This document shows positions 45,664 through 54,277 of a stretch of DNA of 64,000 nt, piece by piece. How positions within the stretch are numbered: position 1 is the stretch's first letter; every line of letters begins with the position of its first letter. The position numbers and the translations under genes were made by a program. The notes beneath the pieces were generated by a model. It saw only the letters and a list, made by a program, of their open reading frames with translations. It made no database searches and was not told the DNA's origin. This stretch comes from Bacteroidota bacterium (GTDB lineage Bacteria; Bacteroidota; Bacteroidia; Flavobacteriales; Flavobacteriaceae), in the NCBI GenBank assembly GCA_027621175.1, contig JAQCCM010000004.1, positions 1 through 64,000 of the forward strand, given 5' to 3'.

Positions 45664-46215
45664 TTAAACGGTCATGATTTCTTTTTCTTTTACCACATAT
45701 TTTTCTTCTATTGTGGCAATGTATTTGTCGGTCTTTTCTTGAACATCGAACTCAGCATTTTTAAGTTCGTCTTCAGAAAGATCCAGTTTTTTTAGTTCTG
45801 TATTGGCATCTTTTCGGGCATTGCGAATACCAACTTTGGCGTGCTCGGCCACTGCCTTCGCTTGTTTTACCAGTTCGCGGCGTCGTTCTTCGGTTAGTGG
45901 CGGAATACTGATGATGATTGACTCGCCATTGTTCATGGGATTAAAACCCAAATTGGCAACCATGATGGCTTTTTCAATTTCAGGAATTAGTGTCTTTTCC
46001 CAAGGCTGTACCGATAGGGTTTGCGCATCGGGTGTATTTACATTTGCCACCTGACTAAGCGGTGTTTGTGCTCCGTAATAATCTACTTTCACTGAAGAAA
46101 GCATCACAGGGTTTGCCTTTCCTGCACGGATATTAATAAAAGATTTGTCAAGATGCTCTAGCGCCTTGTCCATGGCTTCCTCCGTTGATTCGAGGACAAA
46201 ATTTAGTTCTTCCAT
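45664..46215 (-). CDS. frr: Ribosome recycling factor
   Basis: A 183-aa two-domain helical protein that, with EF-G, splits post-termination ribosomes. INIRAGKANPVMLSSVKVDYYGAQTPLSQVANV and the C-terminal ELKKLDLSEDELKNAEFDVQEKTDKYIATI are highly typical. It is 3 bp downstream of pyrH, a common bacterial pair. Confidence 0.97.
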   Translation of the reverse strand: MEELNFVLESTEEAMDKALEHLDKSFINIRAGKANPVMLSSVKVDYYGAQTPLSQVANVNTPDAQTLSVQPWEKTLIPEIEKAIMVANLGFNPMNNGESIIISIPPLTEERRRELVKQAKAVAEHAKVGIRNARKDANTELKKLDLSEDELKNAEFDVQEKTDKYIATIEEKYVVKEKEIMTV

Positions 46216-46218
46216 AGC

Positions 46219-46926
46219 TTATAAATTTACTAAAGTCCCGATGGGTTCGCCCATAACAACTTTTTTCAAATTACCGGGTTTGTTCATGTCAAATACAATA
46301 ATGGGTAGCTCGTTTTCTTGGCTTAGCGTAAACGCGGTCATATCCATAACTTTTAAGCCTTTACTGAGTACGTCACTGAAGGTAATGTTATCATATTTTT
46401 GTGCCGACTTGTCTTTTTCTGGATCAGCGGTATAAATACCATCTACGCGAGTTCCTTTTAGGATTACATCTGCGCTCACCTCAATAGCACGAAGTACGGC
46501 TGCAGAGTCAGTTGTAAAAAATGGATTTCCAGTTCCTGCGCCAAAAATGACCACACGTCCTTTTTCCAAATGGCGTACCGCACGACGTTTAATATACGGT
46601 TCTGCAATGGCTTCAATTTTTAATGCGGTTTGCAATCGGGAAGGTATTTCGGCGTCTTCTAATGCACTTTGAAGGGCTAAGCCATTAATACAAGTGGCCA
46701 ACATGCCCATATAATCGCCTTGAACGCGATCCATGCCGTTACTTGCTGCGGCAACGCCGCGGAATATGTTTCCACCTCCAATAACAACAGCTACTTCTAC
46801 TCCCAAGCCAACAATTTCCTTGATGTCTTGTGCGTATTCGGCAAGTCGTTTGGGATCAATGCCGTGTGTGCGGTCGCCCATAAGCGCCTCGCCGCTTAGT
46901 TTTAGAAGTATACGTTTGTATTGCAT
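46219..46926 (-). CDS. pyrH: UMP kinase
   Basis: A 235-aa hexameric kinase converting UMP to UDP. Motifs: [58 protein letters not shown], and the [11 protein letters not shown] segment. Followed by frr at 3 bp. TATATTTG at 46941-46948 is the likely promoter box. Confidence 0.97.
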   Translation of the reverse strand: MQYKRILLKLSGEALMGDRTHGIDPKRLAEYAQDIKEIVGLGVEVAVVIGGGNIFRGVAAASNGMDRVQGDYMGMLATCINGLALQSALEDAEIPSRLQTALKIEAIAEPYIKRRAVRHLEKGRVVIFGAGTGNPFFTTDSAAVLRAIEVSADVILKGTRVDGIYTADPEKDKSAQKYDNITFSDVLSKGLKVMDMTAFTLSQENELPIIVFDMNKPGNLKKVVMGEPIGTLVNL

Positions 46927-46940
46927 GAAGTATGTTTATG

Positions 46941-46948
46941 CAAATATA
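46941..46948 (-). promoter_or_regulatory. pyrH-frr promoter box TATATTTG
   Basis: Exact TAnnTTTG match on the minus strand, 14 nt before the pyrH ATG. Confidence 0.55.
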
Positions 46949-46997
46949 GCAAGTTCGGGGTGATAGATGATGCATCATGTTGTGCTTCACGATTAAA

Positions 46998-48416
46998 TTA
47001 TTCTGTTGGAAAATCAGAGATGTAATTTTGAACATCCGATTTACTATAAAAATCTTGAGGAACAACACGATGTATTAGCTTAAATGCGTCAAACTCCTCC
47101 TGTGTAATCGAAGTAAATGAATTGAAATTTATGTTTTTCTGATACACTTCTTTGATACTGAAATTAACATCCATAGAGAGTACATTCTGCCTGTTTCTAC
47201 CCTTAACTACTTTATTTTTTTCAATGATTTTAAAGGGTCTTTTAAGACCTACTAATTGCTGATATTCTTCAAAAATATGATACAATGTGTATTTGCCTAA
47301 ATGGTTTTTTACAAAATTATAGGTCCTATTATTAAGTCGTCCTTCATAAAACAACCCAAACAATTTTACCCTTTTCTCGTGCTTATTGCTTTGATATAAT
47401 ATTTTATGTACGCCAAAATCTTCTACGTCAACCAGCAAGTAACCGTTATACTCTTTTTTCTTTTTGGAGCTAAAGCGGATTTTATACACGGGTACACTCA
47501 AATCATACACTATACCTTCATTTGAAAAGTTATATTTATTAGGATTCGCTAAAAAGGGCAAGACCCAGTTTTTTTCTTCAAATAGATTTTTAGTTGCCAA
47601 GCGTTGCAAGCCGCCAAGTTGATCTGCCGCATGTTTCTTTGGGGTTAGTTTTGATTCTTCTTGTTCTATAGAATCCACTTTTTTTGACGGATTATCAACT
47701 TTAGTAGTAATCAATGGTCCTGATTTTACTTTAAAATAAGAGTCTTTTTTCACTCTCTTTTTAAGGATTTCATTTATGGTTTTTTCCATAGAATCAAATT
47801 GATTACTCGTGAGTGAATCTTGAAGTGTTGCGGCTTGCAACACTTGTAGTTTATGGTGTTTTAACCCGCCACTATCTCTAAACCACTTGTTTTTTGTAAA
47901 AGATTCATCTCTTTCATTTTTTGGGACTTGTGCTAAAATTTCATCTACAAACGTTTGGTCAAGTTCTGGAATGGTTGACTTTTTAATTTCAATATCCATT
48001 TTTTTGAAATCAACCAAATCCGTTGCATGTACAAACACCTCACTTGATGAAAGGCCAAAATCAACAGTCTTTTCTGTATTTGCTTTTACACTATCAATGA
48101 TTTCTTCGGCGGTAAGTATTCGATTGCTGACTACTACGGGCATAAGTTCCATAGCTTTAGGAAGCATGTATAATGTATCCGAAACTTGGCTAACAGCCAC
48201 TTTTTTGGGCGCATATCCCAAGCACGACAAGGTTAAGCTATCGGATTGTTCTTGTTTCCAAAAAACGGCTCCATATGAATTGGATATGACGCCCTTTTTT
48301 CCATCAAACACGTGAACGAGCGAAATCGGTTCTTTGGATATGCTATCTAGAATAGTGATTTGTTGCGCGTGCGCAAAAACAAATGAAAGCGTGACAATAA
48401 TAGATAAGCATCTCAT
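46998..48416 (-). CDS. Exported carboxypeptidase-like regulatory domain protein
   Basis: A 472-aa protein with a signal peptide (MRCLSIIVTLSFVFAHAQ). The first domain (about 20-90: ITILDSISKEPISLVHVFD..GAVFWKQ..LTLSCLGYAPKKVAVSQ) is the CarboxypepD_reg-like beta-sandwich that Bacteroidota attach to outer-membrane proteins. The remainder includes EEIIDSVKANTEKTVDF and IRFSSKKKKEYNGYLLVDVEDFGV, which resemble the DUF5686-type neighbours but without a barrel domain. No TonB plug or barrel is seen. Function unknown. Confidence 0.8.
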   Translation of the reverse strand: MRCLSIIVTLSFVFAHAQQITILDSISKEPISLVHVFDGKKGVISNSYGAVFWKQEQSDSLTLSCLGYAPKKVAVSQVSDTLYMLPKAMELMPVVVSNRILTAEEIIDSVKANTEKTVDFGLSSSEVFVHATDLVDFKKMDIEIKKSTIPELDQTFVDEILAQVPKNERDESFTKNKWFRDSGGLKHHKLQVLQAATLQDSLTSNQFDSMEKTINEILKKRVKKDSYFKVKSGPLITTKVDNPSKKVDSIEQEESKLTPKKHAADQLGGLQRLATKNLFEEKNWVLPFLANPNKYNFSNEGIVYDLSVPVYKIRFSSKKKKEYNGYLLVDVEDFGVHKILYQSNKHEKRVKLFGLFYEGRLNNRTYNFVKNHLGKYTLYHIFEEYQQLVGLKRPFKIIEKNKVVKGRNRQNVLSMDVNFSIKEVYQKNINFNSFTSITQEEFDAFKLIHRVVPQDFYSKSDVQNYISDFPTE

Positions 48417-48444
48417 ATAAAAAGTTTGGGCACCTCTAAAATAT

Positions 48445-48474
48445 AAAAAGACCTCCGATTAGGAGGTCTTTTTA
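48445..48474 (-). terminator. Bidirectional rho-independent terminator after tsf
   Basis: Perfect stem AAAAGACCTCC / GGAGGTCTTTT with loop GATTA and T-runs on both sides. On the minus strand it lies 26 bp after the tsf stop. It can also stop any plus-strand read toward tsf. Confidence 0.85.
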
Positions 48475-48499
48475 TCATTTTTAACAAATCAAGAATGGA

Positions 48500-49327
48500 T
48501 TAACCCAGCGCTAAGCGCTTAAATCCGGTAACTTTTAAATCTGGGTTTACAGACTTCACATAGGTAGCAACGCTTTGCTTGCTATCTTTGATAAAGTCTT
48601 GATTTACAAGTGTATTGTCTTTAAAAAAGCGTTTTATTTTTCCTTTTGCTATGTTATCTAACATGGCTTCGGGCTTGCCTTCTTGACGCAATTGGTCTTT
48701 GGCAATTTCGATTTCCTTTTCAATAACCGCAGCATCAACGCCATCTTCGTCAAGTGCGATGGGATTCATAGCAGCAGCTTGCATAGCAACGTTCTTGGCG
48801 GCTTCGGCAGCACCTTCAACAGATGCGGATAAACTAACGAGCGTAGCAATTTTATTTCCAGCATGGATATACGATCCAACAAATGGCGCGTCCAGGCGTT
48901 CAAAACCTCCGATTTCAATTTTTTCACCAATCACACCTGTTTGCTCGGTAAGTTTGTCTGCAACCGTAAGGTCACCTTCAAAAGTATCCGCTAAAAAGGC
49001 ATCTTTAGAATCGTGAGCCAACGCAATATCGGCAAGCTTATTAGCCAGTTCCAAATAACTATCGTTTTTGGCAACGAAATCTGTTTCACAATTAACTGAA
49101 ACTACAACTCCAGCACTGGCATCATCGTTTATGCGAGCAATAACGGCCCCTTCAGACGAATCGCGATCGGCACGGTTTGCCGCCACTTTTTGTCCTTTTT
49201 TGCGGAGTAATTCAATAGCAGTGTCGAAGTTACCTTCGGCCTCTACTAAGGCTTTTTTACAATCCATCATTCCAGCACCCGTAGCTTGGCGCAATTTGTT
49301 TACTTCAGCAGCAGTAATTTTTGACAT
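48500..49327 (-). CDS. tsf: Elongation factor Ts
   Basis: A 275-aa nucleotide exchange factor for EF-Tu. The N-terminal UBA domain with VNKLRQATGAGMMDCKKALVEAEGNFDTAIELLRKKG, the VSVNCETDFVAKND core and the MNPIALDEDGVDAAVIEKE..IAKDQLRQEGKPEAMLDNIAKGKIKRFF C-terminus are all typical. It is the last gene of rplM-rpsI-rpsB-tsf and is followed by a strong terminator. Confidence 0.97.
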   Translation of the reverse strand: MSKITAAEVNKLRQATGAGMMDCKKALVEAEGNFDTAIELLRKKGQKVAANRADRDSSEGAVIARINDDASAGVVVSVNCETDFVAKNDSYLELANKLADIALAHDSKDAFLADTFEGDLTVADKLTEQTGVIGEKIEIGGFERLDAPFVGSYIHAGNKIATLVSLSASVEGAAEAAKNVAMQAAAMNPIALDEDGVDAAVIEKEIEIAKDQLRQEGKPEAMLDNIAKGKIKRFFKDNTLVNQDFIKDSKQSVATYVKSVNPDLKVTGFKRLALG

Positions 49328-49338
49328 AGCGTTTTTGT

Positions 49339-50286
49339 TTAGTTGTCTTCTGTTGGTTCTTCTGATTCTACTTCAGGAGTTTCTTCTTCGGTTGTTTCAG
49401 TAGCTTTATCTTCCGTTGCGGTAGGCTTAGCTACTTCCTCTGTAGCTTCAGCAACTACTTCAGCTACTTCTTCAATAACTTCCGTAGCAGTTGGCTCGAC
49501 TGAGGCTGCTTCTTTCACAGCTTTAGTAGCTTTGGTAGTTTTCGTTTCTGCAACTACTTCGCCTTCACTAGTAGCGGCATCTACCTCAGCTTTATCTTGT
49601 TTGCGCTCTTGCAATCCTTCTGCAATGGCATCGGTTACTAGTGACATAATTTTATCAATAGATTTTGATGCATCGTCATTGGAAGGAATTACGTAATCCA
49701 CTTCGCGCGGATCCGCATTGGTATCCACCATGGCAAATATGGGGATGTTCAATTTTTGCGCCTCTTTAACAGCAATGTGCTCGCGACGAGTATCTACAAT
49801 GAAAAGAGCTCCGGGAAGACGTGTCATATCTGAAATAGAACCTAAGTTCTTTTCAAGCTTTGCACGTAAACGATCTACTTGTAATTTTTCCTTTTTAGAT
49901 AAGGTATTAAATGTACCGTCGGCTTTCATTTTATCAATGGCTGCCATTTTTTTCACCGCTTTGCGGATGGTAACAAAATTGGTAAGCATACCACCAGGCC
50001 AACGCTCTGTAATGTAAGGCATGTTTACGTTTGCTACTTTTTCAGAAACGATATCTTTTGCTTGCTTTTTAGTAGCCACAAACAAAATTTTACGTCCCGA
50101 GGCAGCAATTTTCTTTAGCGCTTCGTTCGCTTCTTCGATTTTAGCAACCGATTTGTAAAGGTTTATGATGTGAATCCCATTGCGCTCCATGTAGATATAT
50201 GGGGCCATGTTTGGATTCCATTTGCGGGTAAGGTGACCAAAATGCACTCCGGCATCTAATAGGTCTTTAACTTCTATTTTAGACAT
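49339..50286 (-). CDS. rpsB: 30S ribosomal protein S2, with long acidic C-terminal tail
   Basis: 315 aa from ATG 50286 (MSKIEVKDLLDAGVHFGHLT). The ribosomal core ends near GLQERKQDKAEVD (about residue 235). The remaining roughly 80 residues are a low-complexity Ala/Glu/Thr/Val tail (EEVAEVVAEATEEVAKPTA), longer than the usual bacterial S2 (about 240-250 aa). Tails like this occur in Flavobacteriaceae S2 but their role is unknown. Start chosen because MSKIEVKDLL is the conserved S2 opening; 139-nt gap to rpsI holds a strong hairpin. Confidence 0.95.
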   Translation of the reverse strand: MSKIEVKDLLDAGVHFGHLTRKWNPNMAPYIYMERNGIHIINLYKSVAKIEEANEALKKIAASGRKILFVATKKQAKDIVSEKVANVNMPYITERWPGGMLTNFVTIRKAVKKMAAIDKMKADGTFNTLSKKEKLQVDRLRAKLEKNLGSISDMTRLPGALFIVDTRREHIAVKEAQKLNIPIFAMVDTNADPREVDYVIPSNDDASKSIDKIMSLVTDAIAEGLQERKQDKAEVDAATSEGEVVAETKTTKATKAVKEAASVEPTATEVIEEVAEVVAEATEEVAKPTATEDKATETTEEETPEVESEEPTEDN

Positions 50287-50312
50287 TTTTGTTGATAGTT
50301 TACGTTCCCTGA

Positions 50313-50362
50313 TTAGCAATACTTAAGTGGCGATGTCTCGGCCTTAAGTATTTAGATGCTAA
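50313..50362 (-). ncRNA. Structured hairpin in the rpsB leader (candidate ribosomal-protein leader)
   Basis: AATACTTAAG (50318-50327) pairs perfectly with CTTAAGTATT (50343-50352) across a 15-nt loop. TTAGC (50313-50317) pairs with GCTAA (50358-50362) across a 5-nt bulge. Together they make a 15-bp stem in the 5' region of the rpsB message, between rpsI and rpsB. There is no T-run, so it is not a simple terminator. S2 autoregulatory leaders are known in other bacteria; this one is a candidate. Confidence 0.5.
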
Positions 50363-50425
50363 ACTAATGGCAACAAATTAGTGGTAATTAAATGAACTTG
50401 ATGTTGCATAATTGCAACGGTGAGG

Positions 50426-50812
50426 TTAACGTTTCGAGAATTGGAATTTTTTTCGTGCCTTCTTTTGACCAAACTTTTTACGCTCCACCATTCTTGGGTC
50501 ACGTGTAAGTAGTCCTTCTGGTTTAAGTGCCAAACGGTGCTCTTCATCAATGGCACAAAGCGCTCTTGATATTGCAAGGCGTACGGCCTCAGCTTGTCCG
50601 TTAGGACCTCCACCAACAACAGTAGCAGACAGGTTGTATTGTCCTGCCGTTTCTGTTAAGGCAAAAGGTTGGTTTACTTTATATTGTAGTGTGGCAGGTG
50701 CAAAATACACGGCCAATGGCTTTTTATTTACAGTAATTTCACCTTTACCTTCTGTAAGGTAAACACGCGCGATGGCAGTTTTGCGGCGACCAATTTTGTG
50801 GATGGTTTCCAT
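50426..50812 (-). CDS. rpsI: 30S ribosomal protein S9
   Basis: A 128-aa S9 protein: METIHKIGRRKTAIARVYL at the start, the VVGGGPNGQAEAVRLAISRAL core, and the Lys/Arg tail ending FQFSKR, which contacts P-site tRNA. It starts 1 bp after rplM, the usual L13-S9 pair. Confidence 0.97.
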   Translation of the reverse strand: METIHKIGRRKTAIARVYLTEGKGEITVNKKPLAVYFAPATLQYKVNQPFALTETAGQYNLSATVVGGGPNGQAEAVRLAISRALCAIDEEHRLALKPEGLLTRDPRMVERKKFGQKKARKKFQFSKR

Positions 50813-50813
50813 A

Positions 50814-51269
50814 TTAGTTTAACTCGTTGATGTTTAATTCGTTAGGTTGCTGTCCGTCGTGTGTATGTGCTGCACCAGCAAACACATATAAGTTACGAAA
50901 CAATTCAGCACCTAATTTATTTTTAGGAAGCATACCCTTAACCGCTTTTTCTACTATGCGAGTAGGGTCTTTTTGAAACACTTCATTGGCAGTCAAACTA
51001 CGTTGACCACCTGGATAACCCGTGTGGCGGATGTATGTTTTTTCTGTCCATTTGTTACCGGTAAGTTTGATTTTATCGGCATTGATTACAATAACGTTGT
51101 CGCCACAATCCACGTGAGGAGTGAAGCTAGGCTTGTATTTGCCACGCAACAGCTTGGCTACTTTAGATGAAAAACGACCTAATACTTGGTCGGCGGCATC
51201 AACTACAACCCACTGTTTATCAGCGTTTTGCTTGTTGATGGATACGGTTTTATAACTTAATGAGTCCAC
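50814..51269 (-). CDS. rplM: 50S ribosomal protein L13
   Basis: A 151-aa L13 protein: WVVVDAADQVLGRFSSKVAKLLRGKYKPSFTPHVDCGD and YIRHTGYPGGQRSLTANEV, then VEKAVKGMLPKNKLG are diagnostic. First gene of the rplM-rpsI-rpsB-tsf run, with a consensus promoter upstream. Confidence 0.97.
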   Translation of the reverse strand: MDSLSYKTVSINKQNADKQWVVVDAADQVLGRFSSKVAKLLRGKYKPSFTPHVDCGDNVIVINADKIKLTGNKWTEKTYIRHTGYPGGQRSLTANEVFQKDPTRIVEKAVKGMLPKNKLGAELFRNLYVFAGAAHTHDGQQPNELNINELN

Positions 51270-51325
51270 TGTGTACGTTTTTGCTCGTTATTCCGCTACA
51301 ACATATACTTCTGTTTGGCGGGCTG

Positions 51326-51355
51326 CAAATGTACAAACTATCCCCAATATTGCAA
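51326..51355 (-). promoter_or_regulatory. rplM promoter (TTG-N19-TACATTTG)
   Basis: On the minus strand TTG (51353-51355) and TACATTTG (51326-51333) are spaced by exactly 19 bp, a full match to the Bacteroidota consensus. It lies about 56 nt upstream of the rplM ATG, leaving room for a leader. Confidence 0.75.
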
Positions 51356-51384
51356 ACGCTAATTTTAGATTTGTTTAATTGTTG

Positions 51385-54189
51385 TTAATGTGCTTCCAGC
51401 CAGTTCTGCCCAACGCCAATATCGACCGTGAGCGGTACTTGAAGTGTGTAGGCGTTTTCCATTTCCGTTTTTACAAGCTGTGTTAGGGCATTTAATTCCG
51501 ACTTTGGACATTCAAAAACCAATTCATCGTGTACTTGTAGCAGCATTTGCGCGCTGAATTGTTGTTCTCGCATCTTGTCATATATATGGAGCATGGCAAT
51601 TTTGATAATATCGGCAGCACTTCCTTGAATAGGTGCATTGATGGCGTTTCGCTCGGCAGCACCACGTACGATGGCATTTCTAGAATTGATATCTTTTAAG
51701 TACCTGCGCCTTCCTAGAACCGTGGTAACATAGCCATGCTCACGGGCAAAATCTACTTGTGCACTCATATACGACTTCAGTTTGGGGTAACTTTCATAAT
51801 ACATATCAATAAGTTCCTTAGATTCGGAACGCGAAAGCGTGGTTTGGTTGCTTAATCCAAAAGCAGACACACCATATATAATACCAAAATTGACCGTTTT
51901 GGCTTGGCTTCGTTGCTCTCGGCTTACTTCTGCCAGTGGTACACCAAATACTTTTGCTGCGGTGGCCGCATGAATGTCTTCATTGTTGTTAAACGCAGCT
52001 ACCATACTGGGGTCTTCGCTTAGCGAAGCAATAATACGTAGTTCAATCTGGGAATAATCCGCAGCCATAAGCACATGCTGGTCGTCTTTGGCTACAAAGG
52101 CTTTACGAACTTGTTGTCCACGTGGTGTTCGAATAGGAATGTTTTGCAAGTTAGGATGATTACTACTCAGTCGCCCCGTTGCTGCAACCGCCTGATTATA
52201 AATGGTATGCACACGATTCGAATGTGCGTTTACGTCTTGTGGCAATGCCCAAACATAGGTATTATTGAGTTTTTGGACGCTACGCCATTCTAGAATATCA
52301 GCAACAATGGGATGATTTTTGGCAAGAATAGATAACACATCTTCTGCGGTGGAGTATTGTCCTGTTTTGGTTTTTTTGGGTTTGTCTACTAGTTTAAGCT
52401 TGTCAAATAAGATAGGTCCCAATTGCTTTGGCGATGCCAAATTGAAAGTTTCACCGGCTTGTTCAAAAATGCGTTCCGCTAATTGTTGTGCTTCTTGCTC
52501 CAGTTTACCTCCCATTTCGTTTAGATAGGGAACGTCCAATGAAATCCCTGCCAATTCCATGGCTGCCAAAACGGGCACAAGTGGCAGCTCTACCTTATGC
52601 AGTAAATCGCGTTGTTCGTTTTTACCCAATTCTTCCTCAAAATGCTCCTTAAGTTGCCAGGTGATATCAGCGTCCTCGGCAGCATATTCGGTTTGTTGAT
52701 CTAATGGCACATGGCGCATTGATCCTTGATTTTTCCCTTTTTTACCAATCAAATCTGTAATAGGTTTTGGACGATATCCCAAATAAGTTTCGGCAAGTAC
52801 GTCTATATTATGACGCATATCGGGATTTATGATATAGTGCGCCAACATGGTATCAAAAAGTGGCCCTTTAACGGCAATGCCATGTTGATACATTACCTTG
52901 ATATCATACTTTAGATTTTGTCCCACTTTTTCAATGGATTCGTTGTTAAAAAAAGGCGCTATATCGTTTAGAATTTCTTGACGTTCGGCTTTATTTTCAG
53001 GAACAGGGACGTAATAGCCTGTGCCAGCTTGCCAACTAAAGGCAATGCCTACGAGCGAAGCACTGATGGCATCTAAGCCAGTGGTTTCGGTGTCAAAGCA
53101 AACGCTTTTTTGACGCATCATGGTCGCTATTAAAAGGCTGCGTTCCATAGGGGTTTGCACGCATTGATAATGATGAGGTGTGTTCTCAAGCGATTTAAAC
53201 TCGGAGGCGGATTCTTCCTGTCCACTACCAGGCTGATGGAATAAATCAAACGCAACAGGAGCTGTTTCGGGAGTAGTGGGCTCAGCTTGTGCAGGCGCTT
53301 CGTTGGGCGCAAATACTTTTATAAAAGTTTCGCTGAGACGTCTGAATTCCAATTCTTGAAAAAGCGCTTTCACCGCAGGGATATCGGGCTGGCTAAGTTG
53401 GTAACTTGCCGCATCGAATTGCACGGGCACATCTAATAAAATACGTGCTAGTTTTTTGGAAAGCAGCCCCAATTCTTTGTTGGCTTCAATCTTTTCTTTC
53501 ATCTTACCTTTTAGCTCGTGCGTGTTTTCCAGAAGCGCTTCCATGCTTCCATATTGCTTTAAAAATTTTTTTGCGGTTTTATCACCAACGCTAGGAAGCC
53601 CAGGGATATTATCCACTGCATCGCCCATCATGCCCAAATAATCAATGACTTGTTCGGGATATTCTACCTCGAATTTTTTTTGCACTTCAGGGATGCCCCA
53701 AATTTCAATGTCATTACCCATACGTGCAGGGCGGTACATAAAAATATTTTCTGAAACCAATTGGGCAAAATCCTTATCGGGTGTTACCATATACACTTGG
53801 AAAGCCTCCTTTTCTGCTTGTTTAGCAAGAGTACCAATAATATCATCGGCTTCAAATCCTTCCAATTCAACAACAGGTATATGTAAGGCTTTGAGTAAAT
53901 TTTGGATGTAGGGAACCGCAATTTTTATGGCTTCTGGCGTTTCAGAACGATTGGCTTTGTACTCAGGGAACATGTCGTTTCGTACCTGCGACCCTCCTTT
54001 GTCAAACGCCACGGCAAGGTAATCTGGTCGTTCACGTTTTATTACATCAAAAAGCGAATTGGTAAATCCCAGAATGGCGCTGGTATCCATGCCCTTGGAA
54101 TTGATGCGTGGGTTTTTGATAAAAGCATAGTAGCCACGAAAAATAAGCGCGTATGCGTCTAAAAGGAAAAGGCGATTTTGATTGGCCAT
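51385..54189 (-). CDS. polA: DNA polymerase I
   Basis: A 934-aa repair and Okazaki-fragment polymerase. The 5' nuclease domain comes first (LFLLDAYALIFRGYYAF, EGFEADDIIGTLA, GLPSVGDKTAKKFLKQYG). The 3'-5' exonuclease domain follows with its residues kept (CFDTETTGLDA, NLKYDIKVM, YAAEDADITWQL), so proofreading is expected. Polymerase motifs A (VLMAADYSQIELRI), B (SQAKTVNFGIIYGVSAFGL) and C (LLQVHDELVFECP) complete it. Confidence 0.96.
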   Translation of the reverse strand: MANQNRLFLLDAYALIFRGYYAFIKNPRINSKGMDTSAILGFTNSLFDVIKRERPDYLAVAFDKGGSQVRNDMFPEYKANRSETPEAIKIAVPYIQNLLKALHIPVVELEGFEADDIIGTLAKQAEKEAFQVYMVTPDKDFAQLVSENIFMYRPARMGNDIEIWGIPEVQKKFEVEYPEQVIDYLGMMGDAVDNIPGLPSVGDKTAKKFLKQYGSMEALLENTHELKGKMKEKIEANKELGLLSKKLARILLDVPVQFDAASYQLSQPDIPAVKALFQELEFRRLSETFIKVFAPNEAPAQAEPTTPETAPVAFDLFHQPGSGQEESASEFKSLENTPHHYQCVQTPMERSLLIATMMRQKSVCFDTETTGLDAISASLVGIAFSWQAGTGYYVPVPENKAERQEILNDIAPFFNNESIEKVGQNLKYDIKVMYQHGIAVKGPLFDTMLAHYIINPDMRHNIDVLAETYLGYRPKPITDLIGKKGKNQGSMRHVPLDQQTEYAAEDADITWQLKEHFEEELGKNEQRDLLHKVELPLVPVLAAMELAGISLDVPYLNEMGGKLEQEAQQLAERIFEQAGETFNLASPKQLGPILFDKLKLVDKPKKTKTGQYSTAEDVLSILAKNHPIVADILEWRSVQKLNNTYVWALPQDVNAHSNRVHTIYNQAVAATGRLSSNHPNLQNIPIRTPRGQQVRKAFVAKDDQHVLMAADYSQIELRIIASLSEDPSMVAAFNNNEDIHAATAAKVFGVPLAEVSREQRSQAKTVNFGIIYGVSAFGLSNQTTLSRSESKELIDMYYESYPKLKSYMSAQVDFAREHGYVTTVLGRRRYLKDINSRNAIVRGAAERNAINAPIQGSAADIIKIAMLHIYDKMREQQFSAQMLLQVHDELVFECPKSELNALTQLVKTEMENAYTLQVPLTVDIGVGQNWLEAH

Positions 54190-54214
54190 GGTAGAATTGC
54201 TGTGCAGTATGTTT

Positions 54215-54222
54215 CAAAAATA
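54215..54222 (-). promoter_or_regulatory. polA promoter box TATTTTTG
   Basis: Exact TAnnTTTG match on the minus strand, 25 nt before the polA ATG, in the divergent gap to the phosphoesterase gene. Confidence 0.55.
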
Positions 54223-54265
54223 GAATTAAATTTATAAAGATATGTTGCTTTGAAAAGATTCCTTT

Positions 54266-54273
54266 TACTTTTG
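54266..54273 (+). promoter_or_regulatory. TAnnTTTG box 4 nt before the phosphoesterase ATG
   Basis: TACTTTTG ends 4 nt before ATG 54278, another case implying a leaderless or nearly leaderless mRNA. Confidence 0.55.
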
Positions 54274-54277
54274 CCCC

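Noticed and set aside
46967-46978. Perfect 12-bp palindrome ATGATGCATCAT upstream of pyrH
   Set aside because: Short, on the far side of the promoter, with no T-run or partner; chance is likely in AT-rich sequence.
50359-50619. 86-aa minus-strand ORF overlapping rpsI and the rpsB leader
   Set aside because: Out-of-frame read through rpsI with no motif; the leader part is better explained as an RNA hairpin.
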